From Streptomyces drozdowiczii (lineage in GTDB: Bacteria > Actinomycetota > Actinomycetes > Streptomycetales > Streptomycetaceae), in assembly GCF_026167665.1 (NCBI RefSeq), contig NZ_CP098740.1, positions 5,828,001-5,892,000 on the forward strand: a stretch of 64,000 nt of DNA. Reading direction: 5' to 3'. The notes under the pieces are model-generated. The model was not told the DNA's origin. It ran no database searches and saw only the letters and a program-made list of their open reading frames with translations. Positions 48,058 to 57,314 of the stretch are shown piece after piece. The stretch's first letter is position 1; every line of letters begins with the position of its first letter. The position numbers were made by a program, and so were the translations under genes.

Positions 48058-48855
48058 ATGCCGCCGTTGCGCACCGCCCTGCTCCAGAGCTCCGGGCGTC
48101 CCGGCTCGGTTGCCGGGTCCGTCGAGCTGCTGGCGGATGCCGCCCGCCGCGCCGCCGCCACCGGGGCCCGGCTTCTGGTCTGCCCCGAGCTGTATCTCAC
48201 CGGGTACGCCATCGGTGACGACGTCCCCCGGCTCGCCGAGGCCGCCGACGGGCCCGCCGCCCGTGCCGTCGCCGAGATCGCCGTGCGGCACGGGATCGCC
48301 GTCCACTACGGCTACCCGGAGCGCGAGGGCGACACCCTGTACAACTCCGCGCAGCTCATCGGCCCCGACGGCACCACGCTCGCCAACTACCGCAAGACCC
48401 ACCTCTTCGGGGACTTCGAGCAGCGCTGGTTCACCCCGGGCGGGCAGCCCGTGGTCCAGGCCGAGCTGGACGGGGTCCGCATCGGCCTGCTGACCTGCTA
48501 CGACGTCGAGTTCCCGGAGAACGTACGGGCGCACGCCCTGGCCGGGACCGATCTCCTGCTGGTCCCGACCGCGCTGATGCACCCCTTCTCGTTCGTGGCG
48601 GAATCCCTCGTCCCGGTCCGCGCCTTCGAGAGCCAGCTCTACCTCGCGTACGTCAACCGGACCGGCCCGGAAGGCGAGTTCGACTTCACCGGGCTGAGCT
48701 GCCTGGCCGGACCCGACGGCATCGTCCGGGCCCGTGCGGGGCGCGGCGAGGAGCTGGTCACCGCCGACGTCGACCTCGCTCTCCTCGCGGACTCCCGGGC
48801 CGCCAATCCGTATCTCCGCGACCGCCGCCCCGGTCTGTACGGCTCCCTCGTCTGA
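48058..48855 (+). CDS. davA: Carbon-nitrogen hydrolase, DavA-like 5-aminovaleramidase
   Basis: A nitrilase-superfamily protein of 265 aa. The catalytic triad is E44 (VCPELYLTGY), K113 (NYRKTHLFGD) and C147 (LLTCYDVEFPE). Length and segments such as RLAEAADGPAA, YGYPER and NYRKTHLFG agree closely with my memory of Pseudomonas putida DavA, which hydrolyses 5-aminovaleramide to 5-aminovalerate. The neighbouring amine oxidase resembles DavB, the preceding step of lysine breakdown, which strengthens the call. ATG at 48058 starts the conserved domain directly. Confidence 0.8.
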   Translation: MPPLRTALLQSSGRPGSVAGSVELLADAARRAAATGARLLVCPELYLTGYAIGDDVPRLAEAADGPAARAVAEIAVRHGIAVHYGYPEREGDTLYNSAQLIGPDGTTLANYRKTHLFGDFEQRWFTPGGQPVVQAELDGVRIGLLTCYDVEFPENVRAHALAGTDLLLVPTALMHPFSFVAESLVPVRAFESQLYLAYVNRTGPEGEFDFTGLSCLAGPDGIVRARAGRGEELVTADVDLALLADSRAANPYLRDRRPGLYGSLV

Positions 48856-48908
48856 GCCCGCACCGCCCCCGTCCACGTCTTCGCCCGTCCGCTAGGAGCC
48901 CGTACCCC

Positions 48909-50609
48909 ATGACCGCCGTGCCCCCCGCCGTCCAGCACACCGAGGAAGCGGCCCCGCCGATCACCATGTTCGGGCCGGACTTCCCGTACGCGTACGACGA
49001 CTTCCTCGCCCACCCGGCGGGGCTCGGGCAGATACCGGCGACCGAGCACGGCACCGAGGTGGCCGTCATCGGCGGCGGGCTCTCCGGCATCATCACCGCG
49101 TACGAACTGATGAAGATGGGCCTCAAGCCCGTCGTCTACGAGGCCGACCGCATCGGCGGACGGCTGCGCACCGTCGAGTTCGAGGGCTGCGCCACCGACG
49201 GCGAACGCCTCACCGCCGAGATGGGCGCGATGCGCTTCCCGCCCTCCTCGACCGCCCTCCAGCACTACATCGACCTCGTGGGCCTGGAGACGAAGCCGTT
49301 CCCCAACCCGCTCTGCCCGGCGACCCCTTCGACCGTGGTCGACCTCAAGGGCGAGTCGCACTACGCCAGGACCATCGACGAACTCCCGCAGGTCTACCGC
49401 GATGTGATGGACGCCTGGAACCGCTGCCTGGAGGAGGGCGCCGACTTCTCCGACATGAACCGGGCGATGCGCGAGCGCGACGTGGACCGGATCAGGGAGA
49501 TCTGGTCCCGGCTGGTCGAGAAGCTGGACAACCAGACCTTCTACGGCTTCCTCTGCGATTCCGACGCCTTCAAGTCCTTCCGGCACCGCGAGATCTTCGG
49601 GCAGGTCGGCTTCGGCACCGGCGGCTGGGACACCGACTTCCCCAACTCCATCCTGGAGATCCTGCGGGTCGTCTACACCGAGGCGGACGACCACCACCGC
49701 TCCATCGTCGGCGGCAGCCAGCAGCTCCCGCTGCGCCTGTGGGAGCGGGAGCCGCGGAAGATCACGCACTGGCCGCTCGGCACCTCGCTGTCCTCGCTGC
49801 ACGGCGGCGAGCCGCGCGGGGCCGTCACCCGGCTCAACCGCACGGCCGGCAACCGGATCACCGTCACCGACGCCTCGGGCGACATCCGCACCTTCCGGGC
49901 GGCCGTCTTCACCGGGCAGTCCTGGCTGCTGCTCTCCAAGATCGCCTGCGACGACGCGCTCTTCCCGATCGACCACTGGACGGCGATGGAGCGCACCCAC
50001 TACATGGAGTCGTCCAAGCTGTTCGTGCCCGTCGACCGGCCGTTCTGGCTGGACAAGGACGAGACCACCGGCCGCGACACGATGTCCATGACACTGACGG
50101 ACCGGATGACCCGGGGCACCTACCTGCTGGACGACGGGCCGGACCGGCCGGCCAGCATCTGCCTCTCGTACACCTGGTGCGACGACAGCCTGAAGTGGCT
50201 GCCGCTCTCCGCGACCGAGCGGATGGACGTGATGCTGAAGTCGCTCGGCGAGATCTACCCGAACGTCGACATCCGCAGCCACATCACCGGCAACCCGGTC
50301 ACCGTCTCCTGGGAGAACGAGCCCTGGTTCATGGGCGCGTTCAAGGCCAACCTGCCGGGCCACTACCGCTACCAGCGGCGGCTGTTCACGCACTTCATGC
50401 AGGACCGGCTGCCCGCCGACAAGCGGGGCCTGTTCCTGGCCGGTGACGACATCTCCTGGACGGCCGGCTGGGCCGAGGGTGCCGTGCAGACCGCGTTGAA
50501 CGCCGTGTGGGGCGTGATGACCCACTTCGGCGGCGCGACCGACGCGACCAACCCCGGCCCCGGCGACCGCTTCGACGAGCTGGCCCCGGTCGAACTCCCG
50601 GAGGACTGA
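48909..50609 (+). CDS. davB: Flavin amine oxidase, DavB-like lysine 2-monooxygenase
   Basis: A protein of 566 aa. The FAD-binding dinucleotide motif is VAVIGGGLSG at residues 51-60, followed by VVYEADRIGGRLRT; the C-terminal FAD segment is FLAGDDISWTAGWAEGAVQ. Length and many segments (TMFGPDFPYAYDDFLAHPAG, FGQVGFGTGGWD, MTLTDRMTRGTYL) match P. putida lysine 2-monooxygenase as I recall it, which converts L-lysine to 5-aminovaleramide. Tryptophan 2-monooxygenase-like activity is an alternative within this family. It follows davA by 53 bp and is convergent with the permease gene. Confidence 0.8.
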   Translation: MTAVPPAVQHTEEAAPPITMFGPDFPYAYDDFLAHPAGLGQIPATEHGTEVAVIGGGLSGIITAYELMKMGLKPVVYEADRIGGRLRTVEFEGCATDGERLTAEMGAMRFPPSSTALQHYIDLVGLETKPFPNPLCPATPSTVVDLKGESHYARTIDELPQVYRDVMDAWNRCLEEGADFSDMNRAMRERDVDRIREIWSRLVEKLDNQTFYGFLCDSDAFKSFRHREIFGQVGFGTGGWDTDFPNSILEILRVVYTEADDHHRSIVGGSQQLPLRLWEREPRKITHWPLGTSLSSLHGGEPRGAVTRLNRTAGNRITVTDASGDIRTFRAAVFTGQSWLLLSKIACDDALFPIDHWTAMERTHYMESSKLFVPVDRPFWLDKDETTGRDTMSMTLTDRMTRGTYLLDDGPDRPASICLSYTWCDDSLKWLPLSATERMDVMLKSLGEIYPNVDIRSHITGNPVTVSWENEPWFMGAFKANLPGHYRYQRRLFTHFMQDRLPADKRGLFLAGDDISWTAGWAEGAVQTALNAVWGVMTHFGGATDATNPGPGDRFDELAPVELPED

Positions 50610-50621
50610 CCGGGACCCCGG

Positions 50622-52013
50622 TCACGCGTCCGTGGCCGGGGGCTCCTTGTCGTACGCCGACGTGCCCGAGTCGAGCAGCGGCTCCTGCGTCTTCAGGTGC
50701 GCCGGGGCGAAGGCGCGCAGGACGTGGTAGCCGGTGATCACGACGATGGTGCCGAGGGCGATCCCGCTCAGCTCGAAGTTGTCCGTGATCTTCAGGCTGA
50801 CCCCGCCGACGCCGATGATGATGCCCGCCGCGGCCGGCACCAGGTTCAGCGGATTGCGCAGGTCCACCTTGGCGTTCAGCCAGATCTGGGCGCCGAGCAG
50901 GCCGATCATGCCGTACAGGATGACCGTGATGCCGCCGAGCACCCCGCCCGGGATCGCCGCCACGACCGCGCCGAACTTCGGGCAGAGGCCGAAGAGCAGG
51001 GCGAAGCAGGCGGCGGCCCAGTAGGCGGCGGTGGAGTACACCCGGGTCGCGGCCATCACGCCGATGTTCTCGGAGTACGTGGTGTTCGGCGGGCCGCCCA
51101 CCGCCGTCGACAGCATCGAGGCGGCGCCGTCCGCCGCGATGGCGGTGCCCAGCTTGCCGTCCAGCGAGCGGCCGGTCATCTCGCCGACCGCCTTCACATG
51201 CCCGGCGTTCTCCGCGATCAGGGCGATGACGACGGGCAGGGCGACCAGGATCGCCGACCACTCGAAGCTGGGCGCGTGGAAGGACGGCAGCCCGATCCAG
51301 TCGGCCTTGCCGACGCCCGACAGGTCCAGGCGCCAGTGGTCCACCGACTCGGTGCCGCCGGCGGGGGAGTGGATCTTCCCGAAGACCAGGTCGAGCAGCC
51401 AGGACAGGACGTAACCGAAGACCAGCCCCAGGAAGATCGCGATCCGCGAGAAGAAGCCGCGCAGGCACACCACGGCCAGACCGGTGAACAGCATCACGAG
51501 GAGGGCCGTCCACTGGTCCTGCGGCCAGTACGTCGACGCGGTCACCGGCGCCAGGTTGAACCCGATGAGCATGACCACCGCGCCGGTCACCACCGGCGGC
51601 ATCGCCGCGTGGATGATCCGCGCGCCGAACCGCTGCACCGCGAGACCGGCCAGGAACAGCACCGCGCCGACCACGAAGACCGCGCCGGTCACCACCGCGC
51701 TGTCGCCGCCGCTCGCCCGGATCGTCGCGGCGACCCCGACGAACGAGAGCGAACAGCCCAGATAGCTCGGCACCTGGCCGCGCGTGGCCAGCAGGAAGAT
51801 GGCCGTCGCGACACCGGACATCATGATCGCCAGGTTGGGGTCGAGCCCCATCAGGACCGGCGAGACGAACGACGCGCCGAACATGGCGACCACGTGCTGG
51901 GCGCCCAGCCCGAAGGTGCGGGGCCAGGAGAGCCGCTCGTCGGGGCGGACCACCGCTCCCGGTGCGGGCGTCTTCCCGTCGCCGTGCAAGGTCCAGCGCA
52001 CGCCGAGGCCCAT
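50622..52013 (-). CDS. Uracil/xanthine permease (NCS2 family)
   Basis: A membrane protein of 463 aa with about 14 hydrophobic segments. NCS2 motifs are AENAGHVKAVGEMTGR and GGPPNTTYSENIGVMAATRVYS, whose residue pattern resembles UraA-type uracil transporters more than xanthine ones. ATG at 52013. It is downstream of the MFS gene on the same strand with a 154 bp gap, and convergent with davB. No PyrR-type loop was seen in its short leader. Confidence 0.88.
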   Translation of the reverse strand: MGLGVRWTLHGDGKTPAPGAVVRPDERLSWPRTFGLGAQHVVAMFGASFVSPVLMGLDPNLAIMMSGVATAIFLLATRGQVPSYLGCSLSFVGVAATIRASGGDSAVVTGAVFVVGAVLFLAGLAVQRFGARIIHAAMPPVVTGAVVMLIGFNLAPVTASTYWPQDQWTALLVMLFTGLAVVCLRGFFSRIAIFLGLVFGYVLSWLLDLVFGKIHSPAGGTESVDHWRLDLSGVGKADWIGLPSFHAPSFEWSAILVALPVVIALIAENAGHVKAVGEMTGRSLDGKLGTAIAADGAASMLSTAVGGPPNTTYSENIGVMAATRVYSTAAYWAAACFALLFGLCPKFGAVVAAIPGGVLGGITVILYGMIGLLGAQIWLNAKVDLRNPLNLVPAAAGIIIGVGGVSLKITDNFELSGIALGTIVVITGYHVLRAFAPAHLKTQEPLLDSGTSAYDKEPPATDA

Positions 52014-52167
52014 GGTTGCTCCCTGTGTGTAGGTGCGCGAGCCCGTGCCGGCCGGCCACGGCGCTCGTCGCGGAAAAGATCAGCGCCATGGTAGTGGTGC
52101 CCGGCCCGCGCGCCCCGGCCGGACCCACCTATTCCGCTTCGCCGGTTCCGCGACGCCCGGGGAGGGG

Positions 52168-53394
52168 TCAGGCGCGGGGCTCGGCCGCCGCCGCGTCCCG
52201 TACCGCGCCCCCGGCCACCGGTTTGCGGTCACCGGCCCGCAGCACCCCCGCCCCCAGGACCAGGCCGAACGCCAGCACCGTCACCAGGCCGAACGACACG
52301 ACCAGCGAGGTCGCCTCGGCCAGCGAACCGATCGCCGACGGGGCGATGAGCCCGGAGGTGTAGGTGATCGTCGCGACGCCCGCGATGGCCTGGGCCGGCT
52401 TGGGCCCGCTGCGCCCGGCCGCCGCGAAGGCGAGCGGGACCACCACGGCGATGCCGAGCCCCATCAGCCCGAAGCCGCACATCGCGAGCGCCACATGCGG
52501 GGCGGTGACCACGAGGACCCCGCCGACCGTCGCCAGGACGCCTCCGGCCCGTACCGTGCGCACCGCGCCGAAGCGGTCCACGACCCGGTCCCCGGCGATC
52601 CGGGCGACCGCCATCGTCAGCGCGAACGCGGTGGTGGCCACCGCCGCGAGACCGGCCGAGCTGTCCAGCGTGTCGCGGAGGTAGACCGCCGACCAGTCGA
52701 GGCTGGCCCCCTCGGCGAAGACCGCGCAGAAGCCCACCGCACCGATGATCAGGGCCGACCTGGGCGGCAGCGCGAAGCGCGGCGGCGGCTCCTCGTCCGG
52801 CTCGCTGCGCAGGTCGAACACCCACTGGCAGGCGGTCAGCCCGAGCAGGGTCAGCACCCCGGCGGCTATCACATGGTGCAGCCGGGCGTCCGTGCCCGCG
52901 TGGGCGGCCACCGTGCCCGCCGCCGAACCCAGCAGGGCGCCCACGCTCCACATGCCGTGCAGCCCGGACATGATCGACTTGTCGAGGCGGTTCTCCACCT
53001 CGACCCCGAGCGCGTTCATCGCCACGTCGGACATGCCGGACGAGGCCCCGTACACGAACAGCGCCGCGCACAGGGTGAGCAGGTTGGGGGCCAGGGCGGG
53101 CAGGACCAGGGACAGTGTCCACAGGGCCAGCAGGCCGCGCAGCGCGGTCCGCGCGCCGAAGCGGTGGCTCACGGCGCCGGCCAGCGGCATCGCGACCGAG
53201 GCGCCGATCGCGGGGAAGGCCAGCGCCAGGCCCAGCTGGCCCGCGCTCACTCCCGCGTGGTCCTGGATCCAGGGGACCCGGGTGGCGAAGCTGCCGGTCA
53301 CCGACCCGTGCACGGTGAAGACCGCCGCGATGGCGTACCTGGCCCGCCGCACCTCCTTGGTGCCGAAGACCGTAGCCGTGGATGTGGTTGTCAT
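52168..53394 (-). CDS. MFS transporter
   Basis: A 12-span transporter of 408 aa beginning MTTTSTATVFG, with the typical MFS loop GAVSHRFGARTALR between helices 2 and 3 and GDRVVDRFGAVRTVRAG in the second half. Substrate cannot be inferred; the divergent ROK regulator suggests a sugar or amino-sugar. ATG at 53394 follows GGGGAGGG; an upstream in-frame start at 53427 is less likely. The intergenic operator at 53444-53464 lies between it and the ROK gene. Confidence 0.85.
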   Translation of the reverse strand: MTTTSTATVFGTKEVRRARYAIAAVFTVHGSVTGSFATRVPWIQDHAGVSAGQLGLALAFPAIGASVAMPLAGAVSHRFGARTALRGLLALWTLSLVLPALAPNLLTLCAALFVYGASSGMSDVAMNALGVEVENRLDKSIMSGLHGMWSVGALLGSAAGTVAAHAGTDARLHHVIAAGVLTLLGLTACQWVFDLRSEPDEEPPPRFALPPRSALIIGAVGFCAVFAEGASLDWSAVYLRDTLDSSAGLAAVATTAFALTMAVARIAGDRVVDRFGAVRTVRAGGVLATVGGVLVVTAPHVALAMCGFGLMGLGIAVVVPLAFAAAGRSGPKPAQAIAGVATITYTSGLIAPSAIGSLAEATSLVVSFGLVTVLAFGLVLGAGVLRAGDRKPVAGGAVRDAAAAEPRA

Positions 53395-53443
53395 ACCGCC
53401 GTGCCCTCCCCTGGAGTCCTGTTCCACGATGCGGGCGATAAAC

Positions 53444-53464
53444 TATCAGGAACCCTGCCTGATA
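53444..53464. promoter_or_regulatory. Inverted-repeat operator between MFS and ROK genes
   Basis: TATCAGG (53444-53450) and CCTGATA (53458-53464) are perfect arms around a seven-base spacer, in an A+T-rich patch within the 122 bp divergent promoter region. This is the expected place for the ROK protein to control both genes. Confidence 0.6.
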
Positions 53465-53516
53465 AATAGACCGTCCGTACGTCTCCGGTTCGGCGGTGAT
53501 CTGGAAGGATTCCGGC

Positions 53517-54692
53517 ATGCCCGCATCACCGAGCACCGCCCGGGCCATCAACGACCGGCTCGCCCTGCGGCTCCTCCAGCAGGACGGCCCCCTGACGGCC
53601 ACGCAGTTGAAGACCCTGACCGGGCTCTCCCGGCCCACCGTCGCGGACCTCGTGGAACGCCTCCAGGGCGCGGGTCTGATCCATGTCGTCGGCGAGACCG
53701 GGGCCGACCGCAGGGGCCCCAACGCCCGGCTCTACGGCATCGTCGCGGACCGCGCGCTGCTGGCCGGGCTCGACGTGCGCACCGACAGCGTCGCCGTCGT
53801 CATCGCCGATCTGCTGGGCGCCACGCTGGCCGAGGCGACGCTGCCGGTCGGTGAGACGGAGGGGGACGACGCCGTGGAGCGGGCCGTCGCGCTGCTGGCG
53901 GCCACCGTCCGCAACGCGGGGAGCGCGCCCCTGCACAGCGTCGGCATCGGCGCACCCGGCCTGATCGACCCGGTCACGGGGGAGCTGCGGGACAGCAGCG
54001 GGCTGCCGTCCTGGCACCGCAGCCTGGTCCGGGCGCTCCAGGAGCGGCTGCCGGCGACGGTGCTGGTCGACAACGAGACGAACCTCGCCGCCGTCGCCGA
54101 GCACCGCGTCGGCGCGGCCCGCGGCCACGACACGTTCGTCCTGATCTGGCTCGGCCACGGGGTGGGGGCGGCGGTCATGCTCGACGGGAAGGTGCGCCGG
54201 GGGGCCTCGGGCGGCGCGGGGGAACTCGGCTTCCTGCCGGTCCCGGGCACGGCGGGCACGCCCTCGGCCGTCAACTGCGACGGGGGCTTCCACTCGCTGG
54301 CCAGTTCGGCGCCGCTCTGCGAGCTGGCCGCGCGGTACGGGATCGCCGTCGCGGATGAGGGGCAGGAGCCCGGTGCGGCGGCGGCCGTCCGGGCGGCGCT
54401 CGCGGGGGAGGGCGACGGCGAGGGCTTCCTCGCCGCCCTGGCCGACCGGATCGCGCTGGGCGCCGCCGCGGTGGCGTCGGTCCTCGACCCGGGGCTCGTC
54501 CTGCTCTCCGGCGAGGTGGGCCACGCGGGGGGCGACGCCTTGGCCGCCCGTGTCGAGGAGCGGCTGGCCGCGATGTCCCCGCTGCGCACGGAGGTCCGGG
54601 CGGGGCTGCTGGGCGGCACGGCGGTGCGCCGGGGGGCGTTGCTCGCGGCGCGGGATGCGGCGCAGGAGGCGATTTTCGCGCCGGGCGCTTGA
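53517..54692 (+). CDS. ROK-family transcriptional regulator
   Basis: A protein of 391 aa. An N-terminal winged HTH (LTATQLKTLTGLSRPTVADLVERL, about residues 25-50) precedes a ROK kinase-like domain with the ATP-cradle VIADLLGA, the ED-type active region VDNETNLAAVAE and GELGFLPV. The usual ROK zinc motif HxCxxGxxGC is missing; the corresponding stretch reads NCDGGFHSLAS, so it may not bind zinc or phosphorylate sugars. ATG at 53517 follows GGAAGG. Divergent from the MFS gene. Confidence 0.87.
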   Translation: MPASPSTARAINDRLALRLLQQDGPLTATQLKTLTGLSRPTVADLVERLQGAGLIHVVGETGADRRGPNARLYGIVADRALLAGLDVRTDSVAVVIADLLGATLAEATLPVGETEGDDAVERAVALLAATVRNAGSAPLHSVGIGAPGLIDPVTGELRDSSGLPSWHRSLVRALQERLPATVLVDNETNLAAVAEHRVGAARGHDTFVLIWLGHGVGAAVMLDGKVRRGASGGAGELGFLPVPGTAGTPSAVNCDGGFHSLASSAPLCELAARYGIAVADEGQEPGAAAAVRAALAGEGDGEGFLAALADRIALGAAAVASVLDPGLVLLSGEVGHAGGDALAARVEERLAAMSPLRTEVRAGLLGGTAVRRGALLAARDAAQEAIFAPGA

Positions 54693-54722
54693 TCCGTGTC
54701 CCGGTCCGGGCCCCCGCGAGTT

Positions 54723-54848
54723 GCCCCGGACCGGCGAGCCGGTTCCGTCCTCAAACGCCGGACGGGCTTGGGTGGTCCGGGGCGGGCCGCACGCGCACCC
54801 GCCCCGGACCGGCGAGCCGGTTCCGTCCTCAATCGCCGGACGGGCTTG
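54723..54848. repeat. Tandem duplication carrying two copies of the dispersed repeat
   Basis: A block beginning GCCCCGGACCGGCGAGCCGG occurs at 54723 and again at 54801, offset 78 bp, each running through a copy of the CTCAAACGCC / CTCAATCGCC repeat (54743-54770 and 54820-54850). Between them GGTCCGGGGCGGG (54774-54786) pairs with CCCGCCCCGGACC (54798-54810). The region separates the ROK and chitinase genes. Confidence 0.7.
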
Positions 54849-54853
54849 GTTTG

Positions 54854-54885
54854 CCGGGGCGGGCCCGCGTACGGGCCCGCCCCGG
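54854..54885. terminator. Terminator after the chitinase gene
   Basis: The 14-base arms (54854-54867 and 54872-54885) are perfect around a CGTA loop. It sits three bases past the minus-strand chitinase stop, and could also stop transcription from the ROK gene. Confidence 0.75.
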
Positions 54886-54888
54886 AAC

Positions 54889-57204
54889 TCAGCAGGCGCC
54901 CAGGTCCTGCCAGACGCCCCATTCGCCCGTGGAGCCGGGCTTCTCGCCCTTCGTCCACCACTTCGCCTTCCACTGGTGGCCGTCCTGGCTCACCGTCGTA
55001 CCGGCGCCGTACTCCGCGCCCGCGCTCCACGCCCCCGCTGCGCAGGTGCCGCCCGACGGGTCGGGCGTCGGGGTCGAGCCCGTGCCCGGCTCGACCACCG
55101 TCGTGCCCCGGGCCAGGTCCGCCGCCAGCGCGTAGGACGTGCCGCCGAAGGTCACCGTCCAGTTGGACGGCGTGGACGTCGGCAGGTAGTACACGAAGTC
55201 GACCTGGACCGACGCGCCGGGCGCCAGGCTCTGCCAGGACGGCAGCTTCAGCGAGACGCGGTTGTAGTCGCCCTTCAGTCCGCCGATGTTGTTCGCGGCG
55301 GTGTGGTCGCTGCGCACGATCGTCGTGCCGAAGCCCGACTGGTCCTTGGCGTTGGCCGGCGCCGAGGTGGAGTAGTCGAACCGGAACTCCGTGCCGCCCG
55401 GCAGCGTCGCCTTCGTGTGGTTGGTGATCGTCAGCTTGGGGCTGATCGGGTAGTTGGAGTCGCCCAGCGGGAACTGGCCGAAGGAGACGTCGATGTCCAG
55501 CGCCTGCGCCGGCAGGTCGATGGTGGAGCGCTTCGCCCCGTACGGCGCCGCCTTCTTGAAGGTGTCGTACATGGTCGAGGTGAGCGTCGAGCCGGGCTCG
55601 TACTGACCCTTGGCCGCGTTCCATCCGTAGTCGCCGGCCAGCTCCCAGATCATCGTGCCGCCGATGCCCTTGTCGGCCACGTAGTCCGCCTTGGCCCGCA
55701 CGGACTGCTCGTCCTCGGTGGAGAGGAAGACCTTCTTCTGGGCGTTCCACAGCCACGGCGCGACCAGCGTCGAGTCGTAGTTGCGGACGTAGCTGCCGGT
55801 CAGCTTCGTGTCCGCGGGGAACCCGTAGTCCGTGACGTAGTCGCCGACGATGCCCTTCTCCAGGTTCTTGGCGTGCCACATCGGGTTGGACCCGGCCGGC
55901 GACTCCTTGCCGTTGGTGTCCAGGTCGTGCCAGAGGTTGTCGATGCCGACGGCACCGTCACCGCACTTGGTCAGCCCCGCACCGGCCGGGCAGTCGGTCG
56001 AAGCCGCCTTGCCCCACAGGCCGTTGGTGCCGCCCTGCACGTTCTTGAAGCCGCGGGTGTAGTACGGCAGGCCGATGTTGATACGGCCGGACGGCATCGA
56101 ACCGCGGAAGTAGTGGTAGGCCCAGTCCGTGTTGAGGTAGCCGGTGCCGCCGTACTGCGAGGTGGAGTAGACGCTCGCCTGGGCCAGCTCCGCGTCCTTG
56201 CCGTCGTCGTAGAGCGCGGCGTTGGGGCCGACGTACTCGTTCCAGGCGCCGTGCAGGTCGTACGACATGATGTTGACGTAGTCCAGGTACTTCTGGACCT
56301 GGAACGTCTCCATGCCGCGCAGCAGATAGCCCGAAGAGGGGGCGGCGACGCTGAGCAGGTAGTGGTGGCCGTCGGCGGCGGAGGCCCGGTCCAGCTTCTC
56401 GCGCAGGGTCTTCATCAGCGCGGCGTAGCCCTTGACCAGGCCGGCGCGGCGGGCGTTGGACAGCGTCCAGTCCAGCGGGTTGCCCGCGTCCTTCATGGTC
56501 GTCGGGTACTCGTAGTCGATGTCGACGCCGTTGAAGCCGTACTTCCGGACGAAGTCGACCGCCGAGTCCGCGAAGGTGTCGATCCCGGCCTGGTTGACCG
56601 AGCCGTCGGCGTTGGTGGCCATCGCGTAGAAGCCGCCCGAGCCGACCCGCTCCCCGTCGTCGCCGAAGTAGCCGCCGGTCTCGGCCCAGCCGCCGACGGA
56701 GACCATCGTCTTCACGTTCGGGTACTGCTTCTTGAACTTGCTCAGCAGGTTGAAGTGGCCCTTGTAGGGGAGGTCCGGGTCCATCTCGGCGCCCTTGACG
56801 CCCGGCCAGGTCATGCCGGTGGAGGCGTTTTCCGGCCCGTCCGCGCCCACGGAGAGCTTGTTGGCCCCGTCGACGTGCGCGAAGGCGTAGTTGAGGTGGG
56901 TGACCTTGTCCCAGGGGATGTCGGAGGCCAGGTAGGCGGGCTTGCCGTCCTTGCCGGTCCGCCAGTTGGTGAAGTAGCCGATGACGCGCCGGGGGTGGTC
57001 GGCGCCCATCTTCTCGCGGCCCTCGGAGTCGTACACGGAGCAGTAGGGGACGGCGACGCCCGGCGTCTCGTAGAGCCCGTCGGGGCGACAGGACTCCTGG
57101 TCGGCGGCTTGCGAGGGGGTCGCGGAGAGCGAGCCGATCAGCAGCGCGGCGATGCCCGCGCCGGCGGCGAGGAGCGAGGCTCTCGCACGGGTGGGGGACA
57201 GCAC
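54889..57204 (-). CDS. Secreted GH18 chitinase with C-terminal CBM5/12
   Basis: A protein of 771 aa. A Sec signal peptide ends near ATPSQA (cleavage after about residue 33). The GH18 barrel spans roughly 70-560 with VSVGGWAE and the catalytic segment N225-G-V-D228-I-D230-Y-E232; E232 is the acid and the first position of the usual DxxDxDxE motif is Asn. A beta-rich linker domain (about 570-700) and a CBM5/12 chitin-binding module with HQWKAKWWTKGE at the C-terminus follow. GTG at 57204 has AGGAGG upstream. It is controlled by a promoter with two DasR-type sites, so induction by chitin products is expected. Confidence 0.93.
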   Translation of the reverse strand: MLSPTRARASLLAAGAGIAALLIGSLSATPSQAADQESCRPDGLYETPGVAVPYCSVYDSEGREKMGADHPRRVIGYFTNWRTGKDGKPAYLASDIPWDKVTHLNYAFAHVDGANKLSVGADGPENASTGMTWPGVKGAEMDPDLPYKGHFNLLSKFKKQYPNVKTMVSVGGWAETGGYFGDDGERVGSGGFYAMATNADGSVNQAGIDTFADSAVDFVRKYGFNGVDIDYEYPTTMKDAGNPLDWTLSNARRAGLVKGYAALMKTLREKLDRASAADGHHYLLSVAAPSSGYLLRGMETFQVQKYLDYVNIMSYDLHGAWNEYVGPNAALYDDGKDAELAQASVYSTSQYGGTGYLNTDWAYHYFRGSMPSGRINIGLPYYTRGFKNVQGGTNGLWGKAASTDCPAGAGLTKCGDGAVGIDNLWHDLDTNGKESPAGSNPMWHAKNLEKGIVGDYVTDYGFPADTKLTGSYVRNYDSTLVAPWLWNAQKKVFLSTEDEQSVRAKADYVADKGIGGTMIWELAGDYGWNAAKGQYEPGSTLTSTMYDTFKKAAPYGAKRSTIDLPAQALDIDVSFGQFPLGDSNYPISPKLTITNHTKATLPGGTEFRFDYSTSAPANAKDQSGFGTTIVRSDHTAANNIGGLKGDYNRVSLKLPSWQSLAPGASVQVDFVYYLPTSTPSNWTVTFGGTSYALAADLARGTTVVEPGTGSTPTPDPSGGTCAAGAWSAGAEYGAGTTVSQDGHQWKAKWWTKGEKPGSTGEWGVWQDLGAC

Positions 57205-57314
57205 GTTCGGTTCCTCCTGGGGAGGTCGGCAGAACACAACTGAACAAAGGGGGTGGGTCGTGCCTGGTCCCGGGCGTGCGCACACCGTGGGACCGCTCCT
57301 CGGAGGTGACGCAG

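Noticed and set aside
50600..50640. Terminator between davB and the permease gene
   Set aside because: A GACCGG/CCGGTC match exists but is too short and overlaps the 12 bp gap and coding ends, so it is not convincing.
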